From: Saccoglossus kowalevskii
Taxonomy: Eukaryota > Hemichordata > Enteropneusta > Harrimaniidae
Assembly (NCBI RefSeq): GCF_000003605.2
Contig: NW_003154033.1
Span: 1 to 29,583, forward strand
Length of the DNA: 29,583 bases
Direction: 5' to 3'
In this document: positions 10,760 through 23,873 of the stretch, piece after piece
Layout: the number at the start of each line of letters is the position of its first letter
Numbering within the stretch: position 1 is the stretch's first letter
The notes under the pieces: model-generated
Seen by the model: only the letters and a program-made list of their open reading frames with translations
What the model was told of the DNA's origin: nothing
Databases searched by the model: none
Program-made: the position numbers and the translations under genes

Positions 10760-13700
10760 TCACAGTATTTGGGTGGGTGAACAGTGTATACCATGCAATA
10801 AGACAGTATTTGGGTAGATGAACTGTGTATACCATACAATATCACAGTATTTGGGTAGATGAACTGTATATACCATAAAATATCACAGTATTTGGGTGGA
10901 TGAACTGTATATACCATGCAATATTACAAAATTAGGGTGGATGAACTGTGTATACCATGCAGTATTACTGTATTTGGGTTTATGAACTGTGTATACCATG
11001 CAATATCACATTATTTGGGTGGATGAACTGTGTAAACCATAAAATATCACAGTATTTGGGTTGATGAACTGTGTAAACCATGCATTATCACAGTATCTGG
11101 CTGAATGAACTGTGTATACCATGCAATATCACAGTAGTTGCGTGGATGAACTGTGTATACTGTATAATATCACAGTATTTTGGTGGATCAACTGTGCATG
11201 CCATACAATATCACATTATTTGGGTGGATGAACTGTGTATACCATGCAATATCACAGTATTTGGGTGGGTGAACAGTGTATACCATGCAATATCACAGTA
11301 TTTGGATGGATAAACTGCGTATACCATTCAATATCACAGTATTTGGGTGTGTGAACTGTGTATACCATACAATATCACAGTATTTGGGTAGATGAACTGC
11401 GTATACCATACAATATCACAGTATTTGGGTGGGTGAACTGTGTATACCATACAATACCACAGTATTTGGGTGGGTGAACTGCGTATACAATGCAGTATCA
11501 CACTATTTGGGTGGGTGAACTGTGTATACCAAACAGTATCACAGTATTTGGGTGAATGAACTGCGTATACCATACAATATCACAGTATTTGGGTGGGTGA
11601 ACCGTGTATACCATGCAATAAGACAGTATTTGGGTGGATGAACTGCGTATACCATACAGTATCACAGTATTTGGGTGGATGAACTGCGTATACCATGCAA
11701 TACCACAGTGTTTGGGTGGAGGAACTGTGTAAACCATACAATATCACAGTATTTGGGTGGGTGAACTGTGTATACCATACAATATCACAGTATTTGCGTG
11801 GATGAACTGCGTATACCATACAATATCACAGTATTTGGGTGGATGAGCTGCGTATACCATACACTACCACAGTATTTGGGTGGATGAGCTGCGTATACCA
11901 TACAATACCACAGTATTTGGGTGGGTGAACTGCGTATACAATGCAGTATCACACTATTTGGGTGGGTGAACTGTGTATACCAAACAGTATCACAGTATTT
12001 GTGTGAATGAACTGCGTATACCATGCAATATCACAGTATTTGGGTGGGTGAACTGTGTATACCATGCAATAAGACAGTATTTGGGTGGATGAACTGTGTA
12101 TACCATACAATATCACAGTATTTGGGTGGATGAACTGTATATACCATGCAATATTACAAAATTAGGGTGGATGAACTGTGTATACCATGCAGTATTACTG
12201 TATTTGGGTTGATGAACTGTGTATACCAATCAATGTTACAGTATTTGGGTGGATGAACTATATATACCATAAATTATCACAGTATTTGGGTGGATGAACT
12301 GTGTATACCATGCGATATTACAGAATTTGTGTGGATGAAATGTGTATACCATGCAGTATCACAGAATTTGGGTGGATGTACTGTGTATACCATGCAATGT
12401 CACAGTATTTGGGTGGATGAACTGTGTAAACCATAAAATATCACAGTATTTGGGTTGATGAACTGTGTAAACCATGCAGTATCACAGTATCTGGGTGGAT
12501 GAACTGTGTATACCATGCAATATCACAGTAGTTGGGTGGATGAACTGTGTAAACCATAAAATATCACAGTATTTGGGTTGATGAACTGTGTATACTGTAT
12601 AATATCACAGTATTTTGGTGGATGAACTGTGCATACCATGCAATATCACAGTATTTGGATGGATAAACTGCGTATATCATGCAATATCACAGCACTTGGG
12701 TGGATGGACAGCGTATACCATGCAATATCACAGTATTTGGGTGTGTGAACTGTGTATACCATACAATATCACAGTATTTGGGTAGATGAACTGCGTATAC
12801 CATACAATATCACAGTATTTGGGTGGATGAGCTGCGTATATCATACAATACCACAGTATTTGGGTAGATGAACTGCGTATACCATACAATATCACAGTAT
12901 TTGGGTGGGTGAACTGTGTATACCATACAATACCACAGTATTTGGGTGGGTGAACTGCGTATACAATGCAGTATCACACTATTTGGGTGGGTGAACTGTG
13001 TATACCAAACAGTATCACAGTATTTGGGTGAATGAACTGCGTATACCATACAATATCACAGTATTTGGGTGGGTGAACTGTGTATACCATACAATATCAC
13101 AGTATTTGGGTAGATGAACTGCGTATACCTTACAGTATCACAGTATTTGGGTGGGTGAACTGTGTATACCATGCAATAAGACAGTATTTGGGTGGAGGAA
13201 CTGTGTAAACCATACAATATCACAGTATTTGGGTGGGTGAACTGTGTATACCATACAATATCACAGTATTTGCGTGGATGAACTGCGTATACCATAAAAT
13301 ATCACAGTATTTGGGTGGATGAGCTGTGTATACCATACACTACCACATTATTTGGGTGGATGAGCTGCGTATACCATACAATACCACAGTATTTGGGTGG
13401 GTGAACTGCGTATACAATGCAGTATCACACTATTTGAGTGGGTGAACTGTGTATACCAAACAGTATCACAGTATTTGGGTGAATGAACTGTGTATACCAT
13501 GCAATATCATAGTATTTGGGTGGATGAACTGCGTATACCATGCAATATCACAGTATTTGGGTGGGTGAACTGTGTATACCATGCAATAAGACAGTATTTG
13601 GGTGGATGAACTGTGTATACCATACAATATCACAGTATTTGGGTAGATGAACTGTATATACCAAAAAATATCACAGTATTTGGGTGGATGAACTGTATAT

Positions 13701-14300
13701 ACCATGCAATATTACAAAATTAGGGTGGATGAACTGTGTATACCATGCAGTATTACTGTATTTGGGTTGATGAACTGTGTATACCAATCAATGTTACAGT
13801 ATTTGGGTGGATGAACTATATATACCATGCAATAAGACAGTATTTGGGTGGATGAACTGTGTATACCATGCGATATTACAGAATTTGGGTGGGTGAACTG
13901 TGTATACCATACAATATCACAGTATTTAGGTAAATTAACTGCGTATACCATACAGTATCACAGTATTTGGGTGGGTGAACTGTGTATACCATGCAATAAG
14001 ACAGTATTTGGGTGGAGGAACTGTGTAAACCATACAATATCACAGTATTTGGGTGGGTGAACTGTGTATACCATACAATATCACAGTATTTGCGTGGATG
14101 AACTGCGTATACCATACAATATCACAGTATTTGGGTGGATGAGCTGCGTATACCATACACTACTACAGTATTTGGGTGGATGAGCTGCGTATACCATACA
14201 ATACCACAGTATTTGGGTGGGTGAATTGCGTATACAATGCAGTATCACACTATTTGGGTGGGTGAACTGTGTATACCAAACAGTATCACAGTATTTGGGT
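10760..14300 (+). repeat. Super-repeat left copy, pairs with 23,874-27,455
   Basis: Monomer order is collinear with 23,874-27,455 at an offset of 13,114, rising to 13,155 after one monomer that is missing here near 12,640 (GTGCATACCATGC runs straight into TTGGATGG). Shared unusual sequences are GAACAGTGTATACC (10,781 and 23,895), TTTATGAACTGTG, CATGCATTATCAC and TCTGGCTGAATG (near 11,096 and 24,210). Confidence 0.8.
11161..12595 (+). repeat. Type B higher-order repeat, 35 monomers (1435 bp)
   Basis: The interval runs between two TGTATAATATCAC landmarks. It holds a rare series found only in type B regions: TTTTGGTGGATCAACTGTG with CATGCC, GGATGGATAAACTGCG, then type A-like monomers, and finally GATGTACTGTG and several TAAACC monomers. 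A distinct GAACCGTGTATACC lies near 11,602. The sister copy is 24,275-25,709. Confidence 0.78.
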
Positions 14301-14960
14301 GAATGAACTGCGTATACCATGCAATATCACAGTATTTGGGTGGATGAACTGTGTATACCATGCAATAAGACAGTATTTGGGTGGATGAACTGTGTATACC
14401 ATACAATATCACAGTATTTGGGTAGATGAACTGTATATACCATAAAATATCACAGTATGTGGGTGGATGAACTGTATATACCATAAAATATTACAAAATT
14501 AGGGTGGATGAACTGTGTATACCGTGCAGTATTACTGTATTTGGGTTGATGAATTGTGTATACCAATCAATGTTACAGTATTTGGGTGGATGAACTATAT
14601 ATACCATAAAATATCACAGTATTTGGGTGGATGAACTGTGTATACCATGCGATATTACAGAATTTGGGTGGGTGAACTGCGTATACAATGCAGTATCACA
14701 CTATTTGGGTGGGTGAACTGTGTATACCAAACAGTATCACAGTATTTGGGTGAATGAACTGCGTATACCATACAATATCACAGTATTTGGGTGGGTGAAC
14801 TGTGTATACCATACAATATCACAGTATTTGGGTAGATGAACTGCGTATACCATACAGTATCACAGTATTTGGGTGGGTGAACTGCGTATACAATGCAGTA
14901 TCACACTATTTAAGTGGGTGAACTGTGTATACCAAACAGTATCACAGTATTTGGGTGAAG
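13505..14960 (+). repeat. 1.45-kb segment, second copy
   Basis: This is the partner of 9200-10,655. The same stretch also aligns, less closely, with 26,660 onward at an offset of 13,155, so it belongs to two layers of duplication of different age. Confidence 0.8.
13792..14570 (+). repeat. Type A higher-order repeat, 19 monomers
   Basis: Landmark spacing is 779 bp. It shares with the 9487 copy the unusual second monomer (ATATATACC then GCAATAAGAC), ACACTACTAC in the tenth monomer, and ACCGTGCAGTATTAC near 14,521. The two lie 4305 bp (105 monomers) apart. Confidence 0.82.
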
Positions 14961-15770
14961 GAACTGCGTATACCATGCAATATCACAGTATTTGGGTGGA
15001 TGAACTGTGTATACCATGCAATAAGACAGTATTTGGGTGGATGAACTGTGTATACCATACAATATCACAGTATTTGGGTAGATGAACTGTATATACCATA
15101 AAATATCACAGTATGTGGGTGGATGAACTGTATATACCATGCAATATTACAAAATTAGGGTGGATGAACTGTGTATACCATGCAGTATTACTGTATTTGG
15201 GTTGATGAACTGTGTATACCAATCAATGTTACAGTATTTGGGTGGATGAACTATATATACCATAAAATATCACAGTATTTGGGTGGATGAACTGTGTATA
15301 CCATGCGATATTACAGAATTTGGGTGGATGAAATGTGTATACCATGCAGTATCACAGAATTTGGGTGGATGTACTGTGTATACCATGCAATGTCACAGTA
15401 TTTGGGTGGATGAACTGTGTAAACCATAAAATATCACAGTATTTGGGTGGATGAACTGTGTATACCATGCGATATTACAGAATTTGGGTGGATGAAATGT
15501 GTATACCATGCAGTATCACAGAATTTGGGTGGATGTACTGTGTATACCATGCAATGTCACAGTATTTGGGTGGATGAACTGTGTAAACCATAAAATATCA
15601 CAGTATTTGGGTTGATGAACTGTGTAAACCATGCAGTATCACAGTATCTGGGTAGATGAACTGTATATACCATAAAATATCACAGTATTTGGGTGGATGA
15701 ACTGTATATACCATGCAATATTACAAAATTAGGGTGGATGAACTGTGTATACCATGCAGTATTACTGTAT
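14245..15770 (+). repeat. Super-repeat left copy, second part, pairs with 28,138-29,583
   Basis: Landmarks at 14,571 and 28,464 are 13,893 bp apart, and those at 15,227 and 29,038 are 13,811 bp apart, so two monomers were lost from the right copy in between. Both copies carry the same four-monomer internal duplication and then TCTGGGTAGATG or TCTGGGTACATG joined to GAACTGTATATACC, an unusual junction. Confidence 0.78.
15307..15634 (+). repeat. Four-monomer (164-bp) internal tandem duplication
   Basis: A block starting at GATATTACAG at 15,307 recurs at 15,471, exactly 164 bp later. Each copy holds GAATTTGGGTGGATGAAATG, then GGATGTACTGTG, then GCAATGTCAC, then a TAAACC monomer. Other type B regions have this block once. 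The right end of the second copy is approximate. Confidence 0.8.
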
Positions 15771-15839
15771 TTGGGTTTATGAACTGTGTATACCATGCAA
15801 TATCACAGTATTTGGGTGGATGAACTGTGTAAACCATAA

Positions 15840-17000
15840 ATATCACAGTATTTGGGTGGATGAACTGTGTAAACCATGCATTATCACAGTATCTGGCTGA
15901 ATGAACTGTGTATACCATGCATATCACATTATTGGAGGGATAAACTGGGTTACCATACAATATCACAGTATTTGGGTGAATGAATTTTTATACCATACAA
16001 TATCACAGTATTTGGATGGATGAGCTGCGTATACCATACAATACCACAGTATTTGGGTGGGTGAACTGCGTATACAATGCAGTATCACACTATTTGGGTG
16101 GGTGAACTGTGTATACCATACAGTATCACAGTATTTGTGTGAATGAACTGCGTATACCATGCAATATCACAGTATTTGGGTGGGTGAACAGTGTATACCA
16201 TGCAATAAGACAATATTTGGGTGGATGAACTGTGTATATCATACAATATCACAGTATTTGGGTGGGTGAACTGTGTATACCATGCAATATCACAGTATTT
16301 GGATGGATGAACTGCGTATACCCAACAATATCACAGTATTTGGGTGAATGAACTGTGTATACCATTCAATATCACAGTATTTGGGTGGGTGAACTGTGTA
16401 TACCATGCAATATCACAGTATTTGGATGGATAAACTGCGTATACCATACAATATCACAGTATTTGGGTGAATGAACTGTGTATACCATACAATATCACAG
16501 TATTTGAGTGGATGAGCTGCGTATACCATACAATACCACAGTATTTGGGTGGGTGAACTGTGTATACCATACAATATCACAGTAATTGGGTGGATGAACT
16601 GTGTATACCATGCAATATCACAGTATTTGGATGGATAAACTGCGTATACCATGCAATACCACAGTATTTGGGTGAATGAACTGTGTATGCCATACAATAT
16701 CACAGCATTTGGGTGGATGAACTGTGTATACCATTCAATATCACAGTATTTGGGTGGATGAACTGTGTATACCATACAATATCACAGTATTTGGGTGGAT
16801 GAGCTGCGTATACCATACAATACCACAGTATTTGGGTGGGTGAACTGCGTATACAATGCAGTATCACACTATTTGGGTGGGTGAACTGTGTATACCATAC
16901 ATAATCACAGTATTTGTGTGAATGAACTGCGTATACCATGCAATATCACGGTATTTGGGTGGGTGAACTGTGTATACCATGCAATATCACAGCATTAGGG
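15840..17000 (+). repeat. Poorly ordered, indel-rich stretch of the array
   Basis: The type A and type B orders break down here. The register drops by 1 at about 15,840 (CATAAATATC), by 1 near 15,921 (CATGCATATC), by 2 in the next monomer (15,929-15,967, 39 bp), and by 1 near 15,985 (GAATTTTTATACC). From 16,010 to 17,000 the monomers are mostly plain ACAATATCAC, GCAATATCAC or ACAATACCAC types in no clear long order, with rare forms such as GTATACCCAACAATATC (16,317) and CATACATAATCAC (16,898). No landmark of either unit occurs between 15,227 and 17,354. Confidence 0.78.
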
Positions 17001-17353
17001 TGGATGAACTGCGTATACCATGCAATACCACAGTATTTGGGTGGATGAACTGTGTATACCATGCAATATCACAGTATTTGGGTGGATGAACTGCGTATAC
17101 CATGCAATATCACAGTATTTGGGTGGGTGAACTGTGTATACCATGCAATAAGACAGTATTTGGGTGGATGAACTGTGTATACCATACAATATCACAGTAT
17201 TTGGGTAGATGAACTGTATATACCATAAAATATCACAGTATTTGGGTGGATGAACTGTATATACCATGCAATATTACAAAATTAGGGTGGATGAACTGTG
17301 TATACCATGCAGTATTACTGTATTTGGGTTGATGAACTGTGTATACCAATCAA

Positions 17354-18132
17354 TGTTACAGTATTTGGGTGGATGAACTATATATACCATAAAATATCAC
17401 AGTATTTGGGTGGATGAACTGTGTATACCATGCGATATTACAGAATTTGGGTAGGTGAACTGTGTATACCATACAATATCACAGTATTTAGGTAAATGAA
17501 CTGCGTATACCATACAGTATCACAGTATTTGGGTGGGTGAACTGTGTATACCATGCAATAAGACAGTATTTGGGTGGAGGAACTGTGTAAACCATACAAT
17601 ATCACAGTATTTGGGTGGGTGAACTGTGTATACCATACAATATCACAGTATTTGCGTGGATGAACTGCGTATACCATACAATATCACAGTATTTGGGTGG
17701 ATGAGCTGTGTATACCATACACTACCACAGTATTTGGGTAGATGAACTGCGTATACCATACAGTATCACAGTATTTGGGTGGGTGAACTGCGTATACAAT
17801 GCAGTATCACACTATTTGGGTGGGTGAACTGTGTATACCAAACAGTATCACAGTATTTGGGTGAATGAACTGCGTATACCATGCAATATCACAGTATTTG
17901 GGTGGATGAACTGTGTATACCATGCAATAAGACAGTATTTGGGTGGATGAACTGTGTATACCATACAATATCACAGTATTTGGATAGATGAACTGTATAT
18001 ACCATAAAATATCACAGTATGTGGGTGGATGAACTGTATATACCATGCAATATTACAAAATTAGGGTGGATGAACTGTGTATACCATGCAGTATTACTGT
18101 ATTTGGGTCGATGAACTGTGTATACCAATCAA
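17354..18132 (+). repeat. Type A higher-order repeat, 19 monomers, variant
   Basis: Landmark spacing is 779 bp. After the ACACTACCAC monomer the usual GAGCTGCG/ACAATACCAC monomer is replaced by one with GTAGATGAACTGCG and ACAGTATCAC (17,735-17,770), as though a piece of a type B or 141-type segment had been exchanged in without changing the monomer count. Confidence 0.78.
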
Positions 18133-18954
18133 TGTTACAGTATTTGGGTGGATGAACTATATATACCATAAAATATCACAGTATTTGGGTGGATGAACTG
18201 TGTATACCATGCGATATTACAGAATTTGGGTGGATGAAATGTGTATACCATGCAGTATCACAGAATTTGGGTGGATGTACTGTGTATACCATGCAATGTC
18301 ACAGTATTTGGGTGGATGAACTGTGTAAACCATGCAGTATCACAGTATCTGGGTGGATGAACTGTGTATACCATGCAATATCACAGTAGTTGGGTGGATG
18401 AACTGTGTAAACCATAAAATATCACAGTATTTGGGTTGATGAACTGTGTATACTGTATAATATCACAGTATTTTGGTGGATGAACTGTGCATACCATACA
18501 ATATCACATTATTTGGGTGGGTGAACTGTGTATACCATGCAATATCACAGTATTTGGATGGATAAACTGCGTATATCATGCAATATCACAGCACTTGGGT
18601 GGATGGACAGCGTATACCATGCAATATCACAGTATTTGGGTGTGTGAACTGTGTATACCATACAATATCACAGTATTTGGGTAGATGAACTGCGTATACC
18701 ATACAATATCACAGTATTTGGGTGGATGAGCTGCCTATATCATACAATACCACAGTATTTGGGTAGATGAACTGCGTATACCATACAATATCACAGTATT
18801 TGGGTGGGTGAACTGTGTATACCATAATATACCACAGTATTTGGGTGGGTGAACTGCGTATACAATGCAGTATCACACTATTTGGGTGGGTGAACTGTGT
18901 ATACCAAACAGTATCACAGTATTTGGGTGAATGAACTGCGTATACCATACAATA
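17807..18954 (+). repeat. Segment Y, longer copy
   Basis: This is the partner of 715-1739 and sits directly before segment X at 18,815. It includes the full type B series: GAATTTGGGTGGATGAAATG, GGATGTACTGTG, TAAACC monomers, TACTGTATAATATCAC, GGATGGATAAACTGCG and TGGATGGACAGCG. The Y-then-X order here matches the order of 1494-1733 followed by 1740 onward. Confidence 0.78.
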
Positions 18955-20176
18955 TCACAGTATTTGGGTGGGTGAACTGTGTATACCATACAATATCACA
19001 GTATTTGGGTAGATGAACTGCGTATACCATACAGTATCACAGTATTTGGGTGGGTGAACTGTGTATAAAATGCAATAAGACAGTATTTGGGTGGAGGAAC
19101 TGTGTAAACCACACAATATCACAGTATTTGGGTGGGTGAACTGTGTATACCATACAATATCACAGTATTTGCGTGGATGAACTGCGTATACCATAAAATA
19201 TCACAGTATTTGTGTGGATGAACTATATATACCATAAAATATCACAGTATTTGGGTGGATGAACTGTGTATACCATGCGATATTACAGAATTTGGGTGGG
19301 TGAACTGCGTATACAATGCAGTATCACACTATTTGGGTGGGTGAACTGTGTATACCAAACAGTATCACAGTATTTGGGTGAATGAACTGCGTATACCATA
19401 CAATATCACAGTATTTGTGTGGGTGAACTGTGTATACCATACAATATCACAGTATTTGGGTAGATGAACTGCGTATACCATACAGTATCACAGTATTTGG
19501 GTGGGTGAACTGCGTATACAATGCAGTATCACACTATTTGGGTGGGTGAACTGTGTATACCAAACAGTTATCACAGTATTTGTGTGAATGAACTGCGTAT
19601 ACCATGCAATATCACAGTATTTGGGTTGGTGAACTGTGTATACCATGCAATAAGACAGTATTTGGGTGGATGAACTGTGTATACCATACAATATCACAGT
19701 ATTTGGGTGGATGAACTGTATATACCATGCAATATTACAAAATTAGAGTGGATGAACTGTGTATACCATGCAGTATTACTGTATTTGGGTTGATGAACTG
19801 TGTATACCAATCAATGTTACAGTATTTGGGTGGATGAACTATATATACCATAAAATATCACAGTATTTGGGTGGATGAACTGTGTATACCATGCGATATT
19901 ACAGAATTTGGGTGGATGAAATGTGTATACCATGCAGTATCACAGAATTTGGGTGGATGTACTGTGTATACCATGCAATGTCCCAGTATTTGGGTGGATG
20001 AACTGTGTAAACCATAAAATATCACAGTATTTGGGTTGATGAACTGTGTAAACCATGCAGTATCACAGTATCTGGGTGGATGAACTGTGTATACCATGCA
20101 ATATCACAGTAGTTGGGTGGATGAACTGTGTAAACCATAAAATATCACAGTATTTGGGTTGATGAACTGTGTATAC
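18454..20176 (+). repeat. Type B interval, 42 monomers plus 1 bp
   Basis: The interval between landmarks is 1723 bp. It contains segment X (18,815-19,567), a +1 base shift near 19,568, and a hybrid region at 19,560-19,740 in which type A order resumes with fewer monomers. It ends with the series of GATGAAATG, GATGTACTG and TAAACC monomers. Confidence 0.7.
18815..19567 (+). repeat. Segment X, second copy
   Basis: This is the partner of 1-753. It is bounded on the right by an inserted T in CAAACAGTTATCAC (about 19,568), which shifts the 41-bp register by +1. On its left is a block (17,807-18,948) that also matches the start of the window, at 715-1733. Confidence 0.85.
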
Positions 20177-21651
20177 TGTATAATATCACAGTATTTTGGT
20201 GGATGAACTGTGCATACCATACAATATCACATTATTTGGGTGGGTGAACTGTGTATACCATGCAATATCACAGTATTCAATGGATAAACTGCGTATATCA
20301 TGCAATATCACAGCACTTGGGTGGATGGACAGCGTATACCATACAATATCACAGTATTTGGGTAGATGAACTGCGTATACCATACAATATCACAGTATTT
20401 GGGTGGATGAGCTGCGTATATCATACAATACCACAGCATTTGGGTAGATGAACTGCGTATACCATACAATATCACAGTATTTGGGTGGGTGAACTGTGTA
20501 TACCATACAATACCACAGTATTTGGGTGGGTGAACTGCGTATACAATGCAGTATCACACTATTTGGGTGGGTGAACTGTGTATACCAAACAGTATCACAG
20601 TATTTGGGTGAATGAACTGCGTATACCATACAATATCACAGTATTTGGGTGGGTGAACTGTGTATACCATACAATATCACAGTATTTGGGTAGATGAACT
20701 GCGTATACCCTACAGTATCACAGTATTTGGGTGGGTGAACTGTGTATACCATGCAATAAGACAGTATTTGGGTGGAGGAACTGTGTAAACCATACAATAT
20801 CACAGTATTTGGGTGGGTGAACTGTGTATACCATACAATATCACAGTATTTGCGTGGATGAACTGCGTATACCATAAAATATCACAGTATTTGGGTGGAT
20901 GAGCTGCGTATACCATACACTACCACAGTATTTGGGTGGATGAGCTGCGTATACCATACAATACCACAGTATTTGGGTGGGTGAACTGCGTATACAATGC
21001 AGTATCACACTATTTGAGTGGGTGAACTGTGTATACCAAACAGTATCACAGTATTTGGGTGAATGAACTGCGTATACCATGCAATATCACAGTATTTGGG
21101 TGGATGAACTGTGTATACCATACAATATCACAGTATTTGGGTAGATGAACTGTATATACCATAAAATATCACAGTATTTGGGTGGATGAACTGTATATAC
21201 CATGCAATATTACAAAATTAGGGTGGATGAACTGTGTATACCATGCAGTATTACTGTATTTGGGTTGATGAACTGTGTATACCAATCAATGTTACAGTAT
21301 TTGGGTGGATGAACTATATATACCATAAAATATCACAGTATTTGGGTGGATGAATTGTGTATACCATGCGATATTACAGAATTTGGGTGGATGAAATGTG
21401 TATACCATGCAGTATCACAGAATTTGGGTGGATGTACTGTGTATACCATGCAATATCACAGTATTTGGGTGGATGAACTGTGTAAACCATAAAATATTAC
21501 AGTATTTGGGTTGATGAACTGTGTAAACCATGCAGTATCACAGTATCTGGGTGGATGAACTGTGTATACCATGCAATATCACAGTAGTTGGGTGGATGAA
21601 CTGTGTAAACCATAAAATATCACAGTATTTGGGATGATGAACTGTGTATAC
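20177..21651 (+). repeat. Type B interval, 36 monomers minus 1 bp
   Basis: The interval is 1475 bp. The missing base lies near 20,278, where CAGTATTCAATGG replaces CAGTATTTGGATGG. The rest follows the type B order, with a type A-like middle at 20,636-21,080. Confidence 0.7.
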
Positions 21652-22160
21652 TGTATAATATCACAGTATTTTGGTGGATGAACTGTGCATACCATGCAAT
21701 ATCACAGTATTTGGGTGGGTGAACTGTGTATACCATGCAATATCACAGTATTTGGATGGATAAACTGCGTATATCATGCAATATCACAGCATTTGGGTGG
21801 ATAGACAGCGTATACCATGCAATATCACAGTATTTGGGTGTGTGAACTGTGTATACCAAACAATATCACAGTATTTGGGTAGATGAACTGCGTATACCGT
21901 ACAATATCTCAGTATTTGGGTGGATGAGCTGCGTATACCATACAATACCACAGTATTTGGGTAGATGAACTGCGTATACCATACAATATCACAGTATTTG
22001 GGGGGTGAACTGTGTATACCATACAATACCACAGTATTTGGGTGGGTGAACTGCGTATACAATGCAGTATCACACTATTTGGGTGGGTGAACTGTGTATA
22101 CCAAACAGTATCACAGTATTTGGGTGAATGAACTGCGTATACCATACAATATCACAGTAT
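20970..22160 (+). repeat. 34/35-monomer tandem duplication, copy 1
   Basis: The stretch repeats at 22,368-23,594, first at an offset of 1393 bp and then at 1434 bp, so copy 2 has one extra monomer (near 23,105-23,145). Shared private variants are AAAATATTACAG after TAAACC (21,490 and 22,883), TGGATAGACAGCG (21,799 and 23,231), and CCGTACAATATCTCAG (21,897 and 23,331). A base is missing near 22,000 (TATTTGGGGGGTG). Confidence 0.82.
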
Positions 22161-22367
22161 TTGGGTGAATGAACTGTGTATGCCATACACTATCACAGTA
22201 TTTGGGTGGATGAACTGCGTATAGCATACAATATCACAGTATTTGGGTGGAGGAACTGCGTATACCATACAATATCACAGTATTTGGGAGGATGAGCTGC
22301 GTATACCGTACAATACCACAGTATTTGGGTGGATGAGCTGCGTATACCATACAATACCACAGTATTT

Positions 22368-23594
22368 GGGTGGGTGAACTGCGTATACAATGCAGTATCA
22401 CACTATTTGGGTGGGTGAACTGTGTATTCCAAACAGTATCACAGTATTTGGTTGAATGAACTGCGTATACCATGCAATATCACAGTATTTGGGTGGATGA
22501 ACTGTGTATACCATACAATATCACAGTATTTGGGTAGATGAACTGTATATACCATAAAATATCACAGTATTTGGGTGGATGAACTGTATATACCATGCAA
22601 TATTACAAAATTAGGGTGGATGAACTGTGTATACCATGCAGTATTACTGTATTTGGGTTGATGAACTGTGTATACCAATCAATGTTACAGTATTTGGGTG
22701 GATGAACTATATATACCATAAAATATCACAGTATTTGGGTGGATGAACTGTGTATACCATGCGATATTACAGAATTTGGGTGGATGAAATGTGTATACCA
22801 TGCAGTATCACAGAATTTGGGTGGATGTACTGTGTATACCATGCAATATCACAGTATTTGGGTTGATGAACTGTGTAAACCATAAAATATTACAGTATTT
22901 GGGTTGATGAACTGTGTAAACCATGCAGTATCACAGTATCTGGGTGGATGAACTGTGTATACCATGCAATATCACAGTAGTTGGGTGGATGAACTGTGTA
23001 AACCATAAAATATCACAGTATTTGGGTTGATGAACTGTGTATACTGTATAATATCACAGTATTTTGGTGGATGAACTGTGCATACCATACAATATCACAT
23101 TATTTGGGTGGATGAACTGTGTATACCATGCAATATCACAGTATTTGGGTGGGTGAACTGTGTATACCATGCAATATCACAGTATTTGGATGGATAAACT
23201 GCGTATATCATGCAATATCACAGCATTTGGGTGGATAGACAGCGTATACCATGCAATATCACAGTATTTGGGTGTGTGAACTGTGTATACCAAACAATAT
23301 CACAGTATTAGGGTAGATGAACTGCGTATACCGTACAATATCTCAGTATTTGGGTGGATGAGCTGCGTATACCATACAATACCACAGTATTTGGGTAGAT
23401 GAACTGCGTATACCATACAATATCACAGTATTTGGGTGGGTGAACTGTGTGTACCATGCAATACCACAGTATTTGGGTGGGTGAACTGCGTATACAATGC
23501 AGTATCACACTATTTGGGTGGGTGAACTGTGTATACCAAACAGTATCACAGTATTTGGGTGAATGAACTGCGTATACCATACAATATCACAGTA
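22368..23594 (+). repeat. 34/35-monomer tandem duplication, copy 2
   Basis: This is the partner of 20,970-22,160. It keeps the full register where copy 1 lost a base near 22,000, so that loss happened after the duplication. Between the copies (22,160-22,368) lie short-range variants with GTATGCC and GTATAGCATAC that recur at 23,690-23,830. Confidence 0.8.
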
Positions 23595-23873
23595 TTTGGG
23601 TGGGTGAACTGTGTATACCATGCAATAAGACAGTATTTGGGTGGATGAACTGTGTATATCATACAATATCACAGTATTTGGGTGGATGAACTGTGTATGC
23701 CATACGATATCACAGTATTTGGGTGGATGAACTGCGTATAGCATACAATACCACAGTATTTGGGTGAATGAACTGTGTATGCCATACACTATCACAGTAT
23801 TTGGGTGGATGAACTGCGTATAGCATACAATATCACAGTATTTGTGTGGAGGAACTGCGTATACCATACAATA

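Noticed and set aside
16413-16775. A 120-codon minus-strand frame with a 41-residue repeat, as a possible repeat protein
   Set aside because: The length and repeat follow from the 41-bp period and loss of the in-phase TGA in variant monomers. The frame has no non-repeat domain, no upstream signals and the same sequence style as all other frames in the array.
15840-17000. Inserted transposable element behind the loss of HOR order
   Set aside because: The stretch still consists only of the same 41-bp monomers. No terminal repeats, target-site duplications, poly-A or foreign sequence are visible.
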